A DNA stretch of 64,000 bases from an uncultured Acetatifactor sp. (GCA_934402375.1 CAKRUB010000003.1:1-64000); one strand, 5' to 3'; counted from the first letter of the stretch, positions 1 through 11,600 are shown. The notes: generated by a model not told the origin, from the sequence alone. Program-made: numbers and translations.

Positions 1-71
1 AATTCCTCTCAGGTTTTGAAAAGATTGTATCAGAAAAAGTGGGGGCATGACAGATACGGATGATTACCTGC

Positions 72-1586
72 TTACACTCTATCCGCATAGTCCTGTTTTG
101 TGTAGACCTCATCTTCAATTTGCTTATCTTTCCCAGTCTGCACTATCATCAAATCGAGGTGTTCAAATTCGTTCGGATGTATTTTCTTTGCGACATCACT
201 TCCGGCCTGATCTCCATCCAATAATACAAATACTTTTCTTGGAATTTCACTTATTCGATCAAGATATATCAGAATAGGAATAATTGAATTTGCCCCTTTC
301 CCAACATACTTATAATCAATGCTTACTTCCGTTCCATTACCTATGTCAGCATATTTTCCATAGCGAATTTGTGGAATATCTGCCTTGTCTTTTAGTATTT
401 CAAGTAAATAATTCTTATCTGTCTCACCTTCACATACAATAACATATTCATAGTCATCTATGTCATCAAGCAATCCATAATTTTTTAATACTTCATATTT
501 GTTTTGTCTCGAAAAAGTTTCTATCACAGAATACTTATTTATCTCTATTCCATTTTTACTTCTTTGATATTCTTTTTCCTCTTTCAGTTGCTTAATATAG
601 TGAAAACAATATATCGGATTATTTATCTCCTTAAGAAAATCTCTTGAATGTGATGTCAAAAACATTTGAAAATTATTAGTTCCTTTAACATTTTCTTCCA
701 ATACACCTTTAACTTTTTTAACAAGTAAAGGATATAAAAACGCCTCTGGTTCATCAAGTAATATTACCTTATTTTCTCTGGAATAGATTTCATTAAGCAA
801 AAAAAGACTAAGCATAATGAGAGATGCTCGTTGAACACCAGCTCCTTTGTTTCCTATATCCTGCACATAAGAATCATCTAATTGTAACTTAATGTTTTCT
901 AACAAAAATCCTGTGATTTCTTTTGAAGAGTTTATGCTTAATTTCGGGGTAATCCCCATATCACGCATTCCACTAAACTGATTAGCCAAACTAGCTTCTA
1001 TACTATCAATGTTATTTTCAAAAGTCTTCATCAACTCCTTATATTGTTCTTCAAATTTGTCGATGGTCTTCTGTATCTCTTTACTTTGCTTTTTGAAATA
1101 CTTTAAAATCAAATCATTAATAAGTGAATTAGTTTGTCCCTCTATATCTTCATCTGTTGTACTTAAATAAATACACTTGACGCGTCCCAAAATATATTTT
1201 TTAATTTTCGAACTGCTGTCTAATTTTTGAGCTACTTGGTCATCCTTAGAAGTAATTGAATACCTCTGATCCTTTTTGTCATTATTAAGATCACATATAA
1301 TACTATATTTAACAGTTCTACCAGGAAACATTTCGTCATCTTCGAATTCAATACTAATCCTAGGATCTTTAGATTGCCCACCCGTAAGCTGTTTAATAAT
1401 ATTTCTATCACATGATACATCATATGTATCCGCATTAAAAAACAAATAAATTGCCCTTAATACATTAGTCTTTCCTACATTGTTCTTTCCTACAAGCACA
1501 TTAATACTTTGTAAATTGGTTAGCCTATTGCCTGAACTTCTAAAAGATCTATAATTCAGAATTGTAGCACTATTTATATGTATCAT
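72..1586 (-). CDS. OLD-family-like ATPase with TOPRIM domain (504 aa)
   Basis: Probable ATP-dependent nuclease of the OLD type, the last gene of the Dnd-associated operon. Seen: an N-terminal ABC/SMC-like ATPase with Walker A GKNNVGKT at residues 33-40, a Walker B-like LLDEP in the middle, an SHS H-loop-like motif, then a TOPRIM-like segment with CEGETD near residue 385 and LLDGDQAG near 455. Known: OLD proteins couple an ABC ATPase to a TOPRIM nuclease and appear in several phage-defence systems (class-1 OLD, Gabija GajA). The protein ends about 50 residues after the DGD motif, which is short for the family, so the C-terminus may be trimmed. It starts 19 bases after the 219-residue gene and so probably shares its transcript. 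Inference: a nuclease or effector arm of the island. The family call is solid; the role is not proven. Confidence 0.8.
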   Translation of the reverse strand: MIHINSATILNYRSFRSSGNRLTNLQSINVLVGKNNVGKTNVLRAIYLFFNADTYDVSCDRNIIKQLTGGQSKDPRISIEFEDDEMFPGRTVKYSIICDLNNDKKDQRYSITSKDDQVAQKLDSSSKIKKYILGRVKCIYLSTTDEDIEGQTNSLINDLILKYFKKQSKEIQKTIDKFEEQYKELMKTFENNIDSIEASLANQFSGMRDMGITPKLSINSSKEITGFLLENIKLQLDDSYVQDIGNKGAGVQRASLIMLSLFLLNEIYSRENKVILLDEPEAFLYPLLVKKVKGVLEENVKGTNNFQMFLTSHSRDFLKEINNPIYCFHYIKQLKEEKEYQRSKNGIEINKYSVIETFSRQNKYEVLKNYGLLDDIDDYEYVIVCEGETDKNYLLEILKDKADIPQIRYGKYADIGNGTEVSIDYKYVGKGANSIIPILIYLDRISEIPRKVFVLLDGDQAGSDVAKKIHPNEFEHLDLMIVQTGKDKQIEDEVYTKQDYADRV

Positions 1587-1605
1587 ATCTTACGTATCTC
1601 CTTGA

Positions 1606-2265
1606 TTATAGTCGTATATGCATTTTACCCGCTAAGTTTTCTTCTCTTATCCATTTCAAGATATCCTCAGTAAGATCCAATATAGTAGCATTACCTTCAC
1701 TTACCATTTTAAGAAATGCTAATATTGGAGAATCTTCATCAAACCCTAACTCCTTCAAAAGTCCTTCTGCTTCATCCATACCTTGTTTCAAATAGTTATA
1801 ATTCTCAACAACAGAATTCCAAGCAGAAGCCTTTTTAATCTTATTTGCAGCGTAGATAGCATTTTTTTCATCCTTTAAAATGCCTTTTATTGTATCAAGA
1901 AGACTAAGCGTATTTTTTGTATATTCTGTGTAAAACAATGCCCACTCCTGTCCAATAACAGCATATATTTTCTTTGATTCTGATGAAATGGACTGCGTCG
2001 TAGCATTATTCGCCGCACCAGACTGAACAATCTTATCACAAACTCCGATAAAACTCTTCAATGTACTTAAAACATTGGAAGAAGGCCTAAATGTAGAATT
2101 TTCAACAGCAAGATTGACTTCATCAATCATTTGTTTCAAATTAATAATCAACTGTTTAAAATCATAATCCGCTGCCGCTTGTTTCTTAGTGTCTGCAGAG
2201 ACTTTCTCCATTTCGCGGACAGATTTCATATCAATAATGCATTCATTTAATGTATCGATTAACAT
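1606..2265 (-). CDS. unknown helical protein between DpdH-like ATPase and OLD-like protein (219 aa)
   Basis: I do not recognise this family. The protein is rich in Lys, Asp, Glu, Asn and Ala, has no signal peptide, no membrane segment and no obvious catalytic motif, and reads as mostly alpha-helical. Its start overlaps the end of the DpdH-like gene by 7 bases, and the OLD-like gene follows after 19 bases, so it is almost certainly co-translated with both. The conserved packing suggests a structural or adaptor subunit for one of its two ATPase neighbours. Other possibilities are a toxin-like effector or a specificity factor. That it is a real gene rests on its length, its place in the operon and the absence of a better frame. 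Confidence 0.75.
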   Translation of the reverse strand: MLIDTLNECIIDMKSVREMEKVSADTKKQAAADYDFKQLIINLKQMIDEVNLAVENSTFRPSSNVLSTLKSFIGVCDKIVQSGAANNATTQSISSESKKIYAVIGQEWALFYTEYTKNTLSLLDTIKGILKDEKNAIYAANKIKKASAWNSVVENYNYLKQGMDEAEGLLKELGFDEDSPILAFLKMVSEGNATILDLTEDILKWIREENLAGKMHIRL

Positions 2266-5200
2266 ACCGTCCCCTCCAATCTTTCCAACACTTTACTACA
2301 CTCACTAATTGTAAGCCTTTCGTTATCAAATACGTTTTGCGAACCGGATGGATTACTACCGCCTCCAAGTTTTTCTCTTCTCACAGTGAGTTCAGCTTGT
2401 ATCTTGGCCATATCAGCAACAACTTTCTTTAATAATTGATCCAATTTTTCTACCTTTCTTATCGGATCCTGTGAAAATGCCAATATGCAATCCAATGCAT
2501 TTGTAGTCTTCTGTGCAGCAACAATTTCTTTAATTGCCTTACTTGTTGACGTTGAATATTTTTTTACTTCATCAAATAACTCCTGATCATACTTTCCAGG
2601 CAACTTGCTGTCTTCAGCAGTTCTATAAAATTCAATGATTTTCTCAACCATATCCTCGATATCTTCATCATCAATATCCGTTGTCCCGAAGTTATTTTTA
2701 ATTGTCGCCATTACTTCAGCAGCTTTTGCAAGTTCATCTTCTTGAACCTTATTTAAACGTCCTAAGATTTCTCTAAGCAAATCTCTGGCATCCCTTCGAG
2801 GCTTAACCGGATCAACAGCATCTAATACTGCATCGTCAATAGTAAGCCTTTCATTTTTCACTAACCGTACCATCGCATCAAATTTTTCACGGTCAAGAAA
2901 TACCTGCTCATGACTCTCTGCCTGAATGACATTACAATATTGAATTACTGTTTCCCTATTAATTTTGTCACTTTCATTTCTTGTTACATACGCCGCAAGT
3001 TTATTCCATGATTCTGAATGCGAATTTACGCCAAGATTTCTAATATCATTTTCAATAATATGATCTGATTTAAGTCCATCAACCGTAGTAGCTTTTGATA
3101 ATCCTAGGAGAATAATGCGATAATATTCCGACATCACAGCACATTTAAAATAGTCAATATCATTATTCTCAAATGTAGTAATTGACCTAATCAAAGGTTC
3201 TTTTATTTTTTCTGTCCAAACTTGAACTTTATACACTCTTTTGGCAGCACCGTCGAAATTCCAACTTCTTTTTCCCAAAACATTCCATTCTAAAAAAGCT
3301 TCAATAATAGCCTGCGTATCTCTGTCAGCTGGTAGCTTATAAAACATTTGATCTTCGCCTCGCTTCTGTCTCTCTAAACCAACCAGCCTATCCTTAACTC
3401 TTTTTATCTTATTTATATTATCCATTGAAACGCCTTCTGCTTGCCAATCAATAGCTGAATATAAATAATTACACATGTCCTCCCTTGCTTTAGAAATTAA
3501 AGCCACATTTCCTGTGGTTGGACCAACGTTTATAGTTCCTCCTGAAATCCAATGCTCTATTATCTGTAAACTTTCGTTTAATTGTGCTCTTTCATCCTGA
3601 ACTCTCTTTTCAGCAGCTAATTGTTCTACCGTTTTTACAACACTATTTTCTTTCTTTTGTTCTGTATCTGCCTTATTGTCTCTAATTGGTAACTCGGCAG
3701 CCTTCTTTTTTTCAACCCTTTTACCCGTTATAAGAGGCAACGACATATCTTCATAGACTTTTGTCGATAAACCTGCAATGTATGTAATTCCATCATCAAC
3801 ATATGTCTCTGTCGTTCCATTCCCCCATACACACATAAAAAGATACAAGCGCTCAAATTGCTCATTTGTTGATGTTACCTTTTGTATAGCTTCACGTAGC
3901 GTAGATGTATTTACCCTTGTATTAACAATCTTAAATCCCGGAAAACCACTAAAATTCCATAATGCATCTCTTATTGTTTTCTCTATCACATCTCTCAAGA
4001 AAAATCTAGGTGTGCGATATCCTTCTTGAAGTAGATTGTTATACAAATAGACAATAGATTGTTTTGAGAAAGGAAATAGATTTAACTTTTTACCCTCCTC
4101 AGTGAGTGCGCTGTCCCAGCCGTCACCTTCAACCATATCATGAATCGGTAGGGAAGACTCTGGTGCACCATTAATAACCCAATTTTCTATGACCTCTTTT
4201 GGAAGAGACATAGCATTTAGATATCTTCCAGCAAATTCACATAAATCTTCTTCATTAGCGCCAAAAACATCATCCGGAATAACAATGAAATTATCTACAC
4301 GAGCTTTGTAGTTATCACGAAAGTTTGTTGTATAGTACTCACTTGTTGTTCCAATGATTGAGGATATTCTACACATTCCTTCCTGCGCATAATCGCCTGT
4401 ATGAGGAGTAGATAAAACATTCAATAAAGCTTCATTCACCCCTGTAAATGCAGTTATATCTTCTATTAGCAAAGTTAATGATTTCCCTTGTAATTTGAGT
4501 TCTTTTCGTATTTCTTTAAAAACCTGTTCAAAATCACCAGATTCCAAACCAGCACAACTTTGAATAACTGTATCTACTTTTGAATTAAGATACTTAGCAA
4601 TATCCGCGGGGAGATCTTCCTCTGTATATAATTTATCTAAAAATGATACAAGTTTTCTTTCTCCTCCTGCATGTTCCACTTTATCACAGAAAGCAATGTC
4701 TACTATAAAATCTTCCTCAAAGAATTCCGGTTTCACATCCCTATTATCTGCACTTCCACCTTCAGCCACCTTGGCAAATATACGTTCAATCGGCCCGTTT
4801 TCATCCATCAAACGGTTTTTAAATAATTCGTTATTAAATAACAAAACTATTCTTCGTCTATCAGAATTACTTAAATAATCTACATTTTCACCGTTATCAT
4901 CTTCTATTTCCTGAATGAATTCATGATAGATTTTATTCTTCAATTTGCTCTCGCTTATAGTAGCAGTCGCATTGACAAGTCTATCATATAGGTCTTTATT
5001 TCTAATGGATGCTACTTCCGGCTTTTCAAGCAATTGTTTTATTGTCCCTTTAAGTGTATTGTCACTTCTCCTTACAAATAAGACAACTTCGTCATCCGGC
5101 TTTTGTCTCTCAATTTTCGCATCAAACCATCTAATCAAATGTGATTTTCCCGCACCACTTGCACCAATAACAAGAATAAATTGATGTTGATCTTTTGCAT

Positions 5201-5387
5201 TTAAAACTATCTTTTTGTATATTTGTTCTTCTGTATATGCTTTTGACGGATTCCCAGACCCATATACCTTTTGAAGCTGAATATTCTTAAATGGTACGTG
5301 AGTTGCCAAAAAATCTCCATAAGAGCTTGTAATAGTATCAATACGAATAACTTCTGAAAGTCGTTCTTTTGCGATGGATATATTCAT
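2259..5387 (-). CDS. large P-loop ATPase, DpdH-like (1042 aa)
   Basis: Large ATPase resembling DpdH of the 7-deazaguanine DNA modification/restriction clusters. Seen: Walker A GASGAGKS at residues 75-82, an acidic Walker B-like stretch (LLIED) near residue 305, a sensor-like GTTSEYY segment near 350, then a long helical C-terminal half with charged, coiled-coil-like stretches and a Ser/Gly-rich linker near the end. Its start overlaps the preceding DpdG-like gene by four bases (ATGA), and its end overlaps the 219-residue gene by seven. The DpdH call is based on size, the ATPase fold and the fixed position after SNF2, RecQ-like and DpdG-like genes; I could not align it. It may equally be the large ATPase of a Pbe-type phosphorothioate defence module. 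Probable role: ATP-driven part of the complex that senses unmodified DNA. Confidence 0.7.
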   Translation of the reverse strand: MNISIAKERLSEVIRIDTITSSYGDFLATHVPFKNIQLQKVYGSGNPSKAYTEEQIYKKIVLNAKDQHQFILVIGASGAGKSHLIRWFDAKIERQKPDDEVVLFVRRSDNTLKGTIKQLLEKPEVASIRNKDLYDRLVNATATISESKLKNKIYHEFIQEIEDDNGENVDYLSNSDRRRIVLLFNNELFKNRLMDENGPIERIFAKVAEGGSADNRDVKPEFFEEDFIVDIAFCDKVEHAGGERKLVSFLDKLYTEEDLPADIAKYLNSKVDTVIQSCAGLESGDFEQVFKEIRKELKLQGKSLTLLIEDITAFTGVNEALLNVLSTPHTGDYAQEGMCRISSIIGTTSEYYTTNFRDNYKARVDNFIVIPDDVFGANEEDLCEFAGRYLNAMSLPKEVIENWVINGAPESSLPIHDMVEGDGWDSALTEEGKKLNLFPFSKQSIVYLYNNLLQEGYRTPRFFLRDVIEKTIRDALWNFSGFPGFKIVNTRVNTSTLREAIQKVTSTNEQFERLYLFMCVWGNGTTETYVDDGITYIAGLSTKVYEDMSLPLITGKRVEKKKAAELPIRDNKADTEQKKENSVVKTVEQLAAEKRVQDERAQLNESLQIIEHWISGGTINVGPTTGNVALISKAREDMCNYLYSAIDWQAEGVSMDNINKIKRVKDRLVGLERQKRGEDQMFYKLPADRDTQAIIEAFLEWNVLGKRSWNFDGAAKRVYKVQVWTEKIKEPLIRSITTFENNDIDYFKCAVMSEYYRIILLGLSKATTVDGLKSDHIIENDIRNLGVNSHSESWNKLAAYVTRNESDKINRETVIQYCNVIQAESHEQVFLDREKFDAMVRLVKNERLTIDDAVLDAVDPVKPRRDARDLLREILGRLNKVQEDELAKAAEVMATIKNNFGTTDIDDEDIEDMVEKIIEFYRTAEDSKLPGKYDQELFDEVKKYSTSTSKAIKEIVAAQKTTNALDCILAFSQDPIRKVEKLDQLLKKVVADMAKIQAELTVRREKLGGGSNPSGSQNVFDNERLTISECSKVLERLEGTVC

Positions 5388-6184
5388 TTCACCCCTCCTA
5401 TCGTAATGTGGGTAACGATGTCGTCCTCATCATCGCTACTCATCGGATACAGTGACCATATTTCTTGCGCATCAGATCGGTGTTCAACAATAAGCACTCC
5501 AAGTTCATCTAACATTCTTAAGCCATTGGAAAAACCAAAGTTCAACTTTTTCGTCTCAAAAGCATTTTTTAAAACGATATTTGCATAGGGCTGTATTACA
5601 GAAACGAATGCATCTATTGTGTACTCTGTGTTTTTCTTAATTTTTAACCCCTCTATAATATCTTTTATAAAAATACCAGTATTAGGCAAAATAATCCCTG
5701 CAACCTTTGTCTGTGGTTCATGTAAATACCCTAACCCCAGAAATGGAATCCAAAAACGCCAAGCTCTCATATCATCTTCAACAACTTTAACTCCAATTTT
5801 AGTACTCATTAAATCACTCATTTTTGAAACGCTACTGTGTTCAAGAACTTCTATATCCATGTCAAAATAGACCTGCGTAACTTTATAAAACAAACTGTCA
5901 CACTGTATCTCCCAATTTAAATTGATGTATTGGCGCATTATATCCGGAGACTTAACAATAGACTTATCTACGGCCAAATATATATTATTCTCTTTTTCAT
6001 TAATCAGCATCAATTCACTAGCTGCCGCTTTAACATCCCCATAATACTGTGTTTTCCCCCCCAACTGCTGTGGCTCAAGAGATTTTTTCAATACAGCATC
6101 ATCTACAGGTTTAGATGCTACTGCTCTACATAATGCATATACTCTTTCAGGAATTGCAGTAGTTTTCATTCTGTTTCCAAACAT
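5384..6184 (-). CDS. DpdG-like protein (266 aa)
   Basis: Small protein between the RecQ-like helicase and the large ATPase, the position DpdG holds in dpd clusters, and of similar length. No enzymatic motif is visible. The N-terminus looks like a winged-helix fold (helices around residues 10-55, then a short strand with YLAVD), and the C-terminus carries a very acidic SSDDEDD patch followed by a hydrophobic end. It starts five bases after the stop of the RecQ-like gene and overlaps the next gene by ATGA, so stoichiometric expression with the ATPase is likely. Inference: a DNA-binding or adaptor subunit of the four-protein module. The family assignment rests mainly on gene context. Confidence 0.6.
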   Translation of the reverse strand: MFGNRMKTTAIPERVYALCRAVASKPVDDAVLKKSLEPQQLGGKTQYYGDVKAAASELMLINEKENNIYLAVDKSIVKSPDIMRQYINLNWEIQCDSLFYKVTQVYFDMDIEVLEHSSVSKMSDLMSTKIGVKVVEDDMRAWRFWIPFLGLGYLHEPQTKVAGIILPNTGIFIKDIIEGLKIKKNTEYTIDAFVSVIQPYANIVLKNAFETKKLNFGFSNGLRMLDELGVLIVEHRSDAQEIWSLYPMSSDDEDDIVTHITIGGVK

Positions 6185-6189
6185 TTTTC

Positions 6190-8655
6190 CTACATCCTTT
6201 CCAAAATATAACTATCTATCCTTGGTCCTTCAACCATAGCAGATATTGGCTTTTGAACCTTCTGAATAAAATAATCTTCTTTGACAATATGAATCAATCT
6301 GATATCGTTATTCTTATACTTTCTAAGTGTTGAGCAAAATTCATATGCCTTATCAGCACCAGAATTATATAAAGCAACAACACCACCCGAAATATAATAG
6401 CTAGATCCCTGTGAACAAAGTTCACGATATTCCTTAATTCCAATAATCATTACATTACTCCGCTTATTCATATTGAGAATTAAATCAAAACCATTTTCAA
6501 TGCCAGTATCTTCAACTACAATTATGCTAGCACCCGCATTCACATAACGATTCATCAAAGAAAAATCATCCTCTTCACCTATAACCAAAACCTCGTTTTC
6601 CCCTTGACACAGTTTATTTAATTCCGGAGAGATTATTTTCTTAGGCTCTTTTACAGGTAATAATAATGGAAACTTTCCTTCCTCCATCATTTCTGGATAC
6701 TGATGTTTTGTGCAACCACCGCAATACATAGAAACTTTATCATATGTGGAATAAAACATTTCTGACCAGCAAATTCTGTCACTAAATTCTATTCCATTTT
6801 TTATTCTCTTAAGCTCCTTTTCAAAACCAACAGATTCCCTATCTCTTATATCTTTTATAATCTGCGGTACAACTAATGATTCACTACGCAATGAATCATC
6901 CAATATATCTATTCGTATTTTGTAGCTTTCATTGCTTGCGTCATATACCATTGACTTAATCGAAATCAAATTATGCCTTCTCAGCAAAAGGATTACATAA
7001 ACATTCCACTGAATATCCAAGGCATTACCCTCGTTATCCGTTCCTTCTTTTGGCTTTACTGATGTATCGATTATAATCATTCCCTTAAACCACGAAGTTT
7101 TAGGACTTTTATACATGAATACCCATCTTTTCCAGATAGTTTCTGGTTTCAGCACAACACTCATTCTTCTGTAAGCAGATTCAATATCATCAACTGGATT
7201 TATGCACATTACGCTCAAACTCACCAAACCGTCTCTTCCACCTCGACCAAGTTCCTGATAATACTGGTTTGGAGTATCAGGTATATACAAATGCAAAACA
7301 GTTCTTACATCTCCTTTGTCAACTCCAACTCCAAATGCAGATGTCGCAATAATCAAATCTATTTTGTTTTCTGTCCAGTCCCTAATGATTCTTTCTCGCT
7401 CAGCAGACTTTGTATTTCCTGTGAATGTCTCCAAGTTATTCAGACCTGCGGAAATAAGTGTCTTCTTAATTTCCTCCGCTTCTTTCGGTGAATTGATATA
7501 AACAACCATTGGATGTGGCAATTTCTTCACCAATTCAATCATTTTTCGTCTTTTATCCGAATAACTTTTTGCTTTCACAAGTGCAAAACGCGGCTCACGC
7601 CTCAATGCATCACACCTAACCTCGATCCATTTTCCGGTCGATGCAAACATCTGCCTCAGTTTCACTACTGCCGTTTTCGTATAGGTAGCAGATAATAAAA
7701 CGGTACGAAGCTGTGAATTAACTACCAATAGTTCATTTCTCCAAGGCTCAAGACATTGATAATCAACTCTGAAAAAATTTCCCCACTCAATTACAATGTG
7801 AGCTTCGTCGACAATTAGATTCTTGAGATACTTTTTTGCATTAGCCTCATCTATTATATTCACAAATTCCGTATTTCGAATAAGTGCCTCTGGCGATATA
7901 AATAACAGCCTTGCTGTCTCAGCTTTTATTGCGTTTCTAAGCGAATTCTTACGTTCTAATTCGATGCCACTGTAATAACAAAATATTTCATTATCAGCAT
8001 TATGATTAATATTGTTCTTAGCATTACGCACCTGGTCTATTGCCAACGATACAGTTGGAACAATAACAATCGTTAAGCCATCCTGCTGATACGCCATTGT
8101 TTGTGTAATTAAGCTTTTTCCACCACCAGTTGGGAGTGAAACCAAAGTAGTATATCCCTCGGGTGTATTGAGAGCTCCAAACACTGCCAATTTCTGCTCT
8201 AAAGATTTGAATTCCTTATAGTGAGTCAGATTGTAAATATACGCATTATTACCATAGAATACATCATTCTGTTTTTCCGCAGCATTTCCTACCTTCTTTC
8301 TTTGAAAAGCTTGATCAACGAAAAAAGAATCAATATATTCTGGCATTTCAAGACTTGCATAGTACAGTCCATCTGCATTTTTCATAATGCCATACTCATT
8401 ATCTGGAGAAATCACTCCCTCTGAAACAGAAATCTCATTCTGAAAAACTAACAAATAGTTCCTTAGAGAACACAAAAAGACATCCTTACCTGCAATTCCA
8501 GCCTTGAACTTATCAAAATAAGCAATTAATCTCTTTGCCGTATTGTATCTGAAACTATCAATGGCAGAACTCCCACCCGACAATTCTGGCATACTTCCAC
8601 TAGCGTTACCATTTATGTAGTTTTCAACGTAGGCCTCAATAACCTTAGTATCCAT
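6190..8655 (-). CDS. RecQ-like superfamily 2 helicase, DpdF-like (821 aa)
   Basis: ATP-dependent DNA helicase. Seen: motif I SLPTGGGKS at about residues 174-181, DEAH in VDEAHIVIEWG, motif III SATYTK, a QELGRGGRDG motif VI typical of RecQ proteins, then a long C-terminal extension with a CGGC-type Cys pair and a PLD-free tail. The in-frame codon at 8682 would also start an ORF, but the ATG at 8655 overlaps the stop of the SNF2 gene as TAATG and follows GGTG, the usual mark of translational coupling, so I chose it. Known: DpdF is the RecQ-like helicase of dpd clusters and lies beside a SNF2-type DpdE. Here the partners are dnd genes instead of dpdA. Inference: unwinding or translocation on DNA lacking phosphorothioate marks. 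Confidence 0.8.
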   Translation of the reverse strand: MDTKVIEAYVENYINGNASGSMPELSGGSSAIDSFRYNTAKRLIAYFDKFKAGIAGKDVFLCSLRNYLLVFQNEISVSEGVISPDNEYGIMKNADGLYYASLEMPEYIDSFFVDQAFQRKKVGNAAEKQNDVFYGNNAYIYNLTHYKEFKSLEQKLAVFGALNTPEGYTTLVSLPTGGGKSLITQTMAYQQDGLTIVIVPTVSLAIDQVRNAKNNINHNADNEIFCYYSGIELERKNSLRNAIKAETARLLFISPEALIRNTEFVNIIDEANAKKYLKNLIVDEAHIVIEWGNFFRVDYQCLEPWRNELLVVNSQLRTVLLSATYTKTAVVKLRQMFASTGKWIEVRCDALRREPRFALVKAKSYSDKRRKMIELVKKLPHPMVVYINSPKEAEEIKKTLISAGLNNLETFTGNTKSAERERIIRDWTENKIDLIIATSAFGVGVDKGDVRTVLHLYIPDTPNQYYQELGRGGRDGLVSLSVMCINPVDDIESAYRRMSVVLKPETIWKRWVFMYKSPKTSWFKGMIIIDTSVKPKEGTDNEGNALDIQWNVYVILLLRRHNLISIKSMVYDASNESYKIRIDILDDSLRSESLVVPQIIKDIRDRESVGFEKELKRIKNGIEFSDRICWSEMFYSTYDKVSMYCGGCTKHQYPEMMEEGKFPLLLPVKEPKKIISPELNKLCQGENEVLVIGEEDDFSLMNRYVNAGASIIVVEDTGIENGFDLILNMNKRSNVMIIGIKEYRELCSQGSSYYISGGVVALYNSGADKAYEFCSTLRKYKNNDIRLIHIVKEDYFIQKVQKPISAMVEGPRIDSYILERM

Positions 8656-11600
8656 TATTTTTTCACCATCCAAACGAAACATGCCGATTCTAGTCTAACA
8701 GTTGGTTTTGTAAGACTTTCCAATACAACATCATATATTTCTTTCATTTTGTCATAATCTCCAAGTTCTTGATTATAGTATTCTGAAGTAGCAATCATTG
8801 AAGTAAGAATTCTATCCATCTCTGCTTTGGCTTCTGCGGTATGTGATTGCTCCCTCAGTGCCTTCAAAGCCTTATCTTTACTAACCTTCCTTGATTTTTT
8901 AACCAAATCATCCCATCTTTCCTGCGGATAAGCACTTCTAAAATAATCAATATTAGCTGCTCTATGCTGGGAGAATACATGTAAAAATCCTTCATTCCTA
9001 CTACGTCTTCCAAGATGATCTATATCATCCTTACTGCTTTCAAAGTCACGTTGCAACATAAGATTGAACTCTCTTATAACCTTTTCATCTGCAATATCAC
9101 CCTCTGCGCGAATTCTTACAGGAACCTGAACTTGCTCAACAGCCAGATAATTTCTAAATGCACTCAAGTACGAAAGAGGGACTCCTTTTTCAATCAATAA
9201 TCTTTCGTTAGGATAAAGTGACCATGTATAAACAAATCCTGTCCAATTAATGCTTGCCCTCATTGCAAATGCAGCGGCCTGACCTCTACAAGATCTCATA
9301 GCATTATCTACAATACAATCAAATATGTCGTCTCCCGGCGCAAAAAAGTGGATATAGTCATTTTCAATAGCTTTCTTTCGGCTAAATGTGCCATCAATTG
9401 ATCGACTATAGTGGGATGTCTTTTTATCTTGCTTATCCTGCCGCAATTCATGTATCTTACTAATAAATTGATTTTGTCTCTGTGCAAAATAGGAATCCCA
9501 ATTCGGCGGGATAAGTAATGAGTTTTCTGCTGACTTTGTAGAAAAAGAATTGTCGTTAAAACTTATAACTTCATCTTTTTCTACAACATCTCTAAAGCCA
9601 GAAAGCATCGCCCACTGGAGCATTGCATCTGCAAACATTTTATTTTCATTGCGGTTGTAATACTTAACCAGACTAATTAACTCCTGATTCATCGGTCTGT
9701 AAATGTAAGCAGCCGTGTCAAAATGCTGTTCTTCACGAACTTCTTCCTTAAGTCTTTCTGATCTGTCAATTACATTCTGTATTTCATTTATTAATCCAAA
9801 TCTAAAATCTTTAATGATGGCAGATACTATCGCATTATTAATATCATTCATGATGATTTCCAGTCCACTCAATGAATGGTTAAATATCTTCAATCCATTA
9901 TCCCAGAACTTAAACAATTCCTCTTCTAATGTTTCTTCCGCATATGGAACTACTGACACAATAGGTCTTCCACTTTCTCTTCCCATACGATCCAGTCGAC
10001 CAATTCTCTGCTCTATTGCATTTGCATCCCACGGTAAATCAATATGAACTACATAGTCCGCGCATTGGAAGTTTCTACCTTCTCCACCTGATTCATCACA
10101 AAGCATAATGGTACAATTCTTATCATTCTGGAATTTGCAAACATTAACCTCTAATTCATCAGTAGACATGCCCCTTCTAAAGCAACTGAACCCGTCTTCG
10201 GTATAAAAATCAGCAAGCATTTCCTCATATAATTCAAAAGTTTCTCTATAATTTGTAAATAGTACCACCTTGGAATCAGTTGCATATTCATCAAGATAGT
10301 ACATCGTCTGAACTATTCGAGAAGTATGTTCTTTCGGTTCATCCAGAACATCCACTATATTGTCAGCAATATCTTGCTCATACATCTTCCATCTACGCAG
10401 GTTCTCTCTTAATCTATCTGGGATGATAACTCCATCTGCTTCCAGATGCCTTACCTGCTGTTCAAATGCCCAGGGTGAACTAAAGAATGCGCCAAAAAGA
10501 GGTTTGAATATCTTTTCAAACTCTTCCTCAGTTAATTCTTTTTCAGTAATCCATGTCACTAAATCTTGGTATGCTCCATATTCATAAAAGTTTTTATCCG
10601 GATCCAAAGCATATGAAAGTGAAGTCAGTTGTCGCTCTGGTAAATCCTCAAGCGTATCTCTTCTATTTCTGATTATGTTCTTCTCAATCTGATAATTTTC
10701 ACACAGATATGAAATAGCCACTTTAAAATGATGGAGTCCCAAATCTTCGTCAGCAAAATCCGCTTTCTCATACATCTCTTTGAGCATTTCATCGGCAACA
10801 ATTTTGTAAAGCTTCTTAAAACCACTCAAAATATCCTCGTAAAAATCCTCACTATCTTCATTATCATGTGGATCTTCTTCTGCTTCTAATGAGTCTCTTA
10901 TAGCCTCATCTAAATCTTCGATATTTGACAGTACCATTGCTGCAGCTTTAGTAATATTACCTTGTTTTTCAGCCAATTCATCAAATTGCTCTTTAGTACA
11001 CGAATCATACTTCTCCGGCAAAATCAAACGAAGCAGATCCAGATAATCGGACCTTTTCTGCTGAACTGGAGTTGCGCTTAATAAGAGTAAATTAGATGTA
11101 TTTCTACTTAATCTATGAAATGCCTCATAATAGGTCTTATACCTTAATAACCTGTGTGCCTCATCAATGATAGTAAAGTCCCATTGACCTTTGCATTCTT
11201 TTTCAGCCGCTGTCTCAAGTTCCGCAAATGTAATATGATTATTATTTTCATTTTTGCCTTCATACAGATCAAACTTTAAGAATAGTTCTGTTTTCCATTG
11301 TTCTAACAATGATCCCGGAACAACAATCAATGCATTTACATCACTATGTCTTGAGAAAAAAACTTTCAAAATTGATGCAGCTTCTATGGTTTTACCCATA
11401 CCAACCTCATCAGCCAACATATATCTACAGACTTCTTCCTGAAGACATCTCATAATGGATTTAAGCTGATGCGGCATAAGAAAAATCTTACATCCTGCCA
11501 ACTCCTTAAATCCCATAATTGAATTATCAAGAACATTCATTGTCTTTGTAACAATACTTCTACCAAACAACCAGCAAGGATTTTGAAATTCATAATGTTG

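Noticed and set aside
8656-8682. upstream start of the RecQ-like helicase
   Set aside because: It overlaps the SNF2 gene by 28 bases; the ATG at 8655 forms TAATG coupling with a nearby GGTG.
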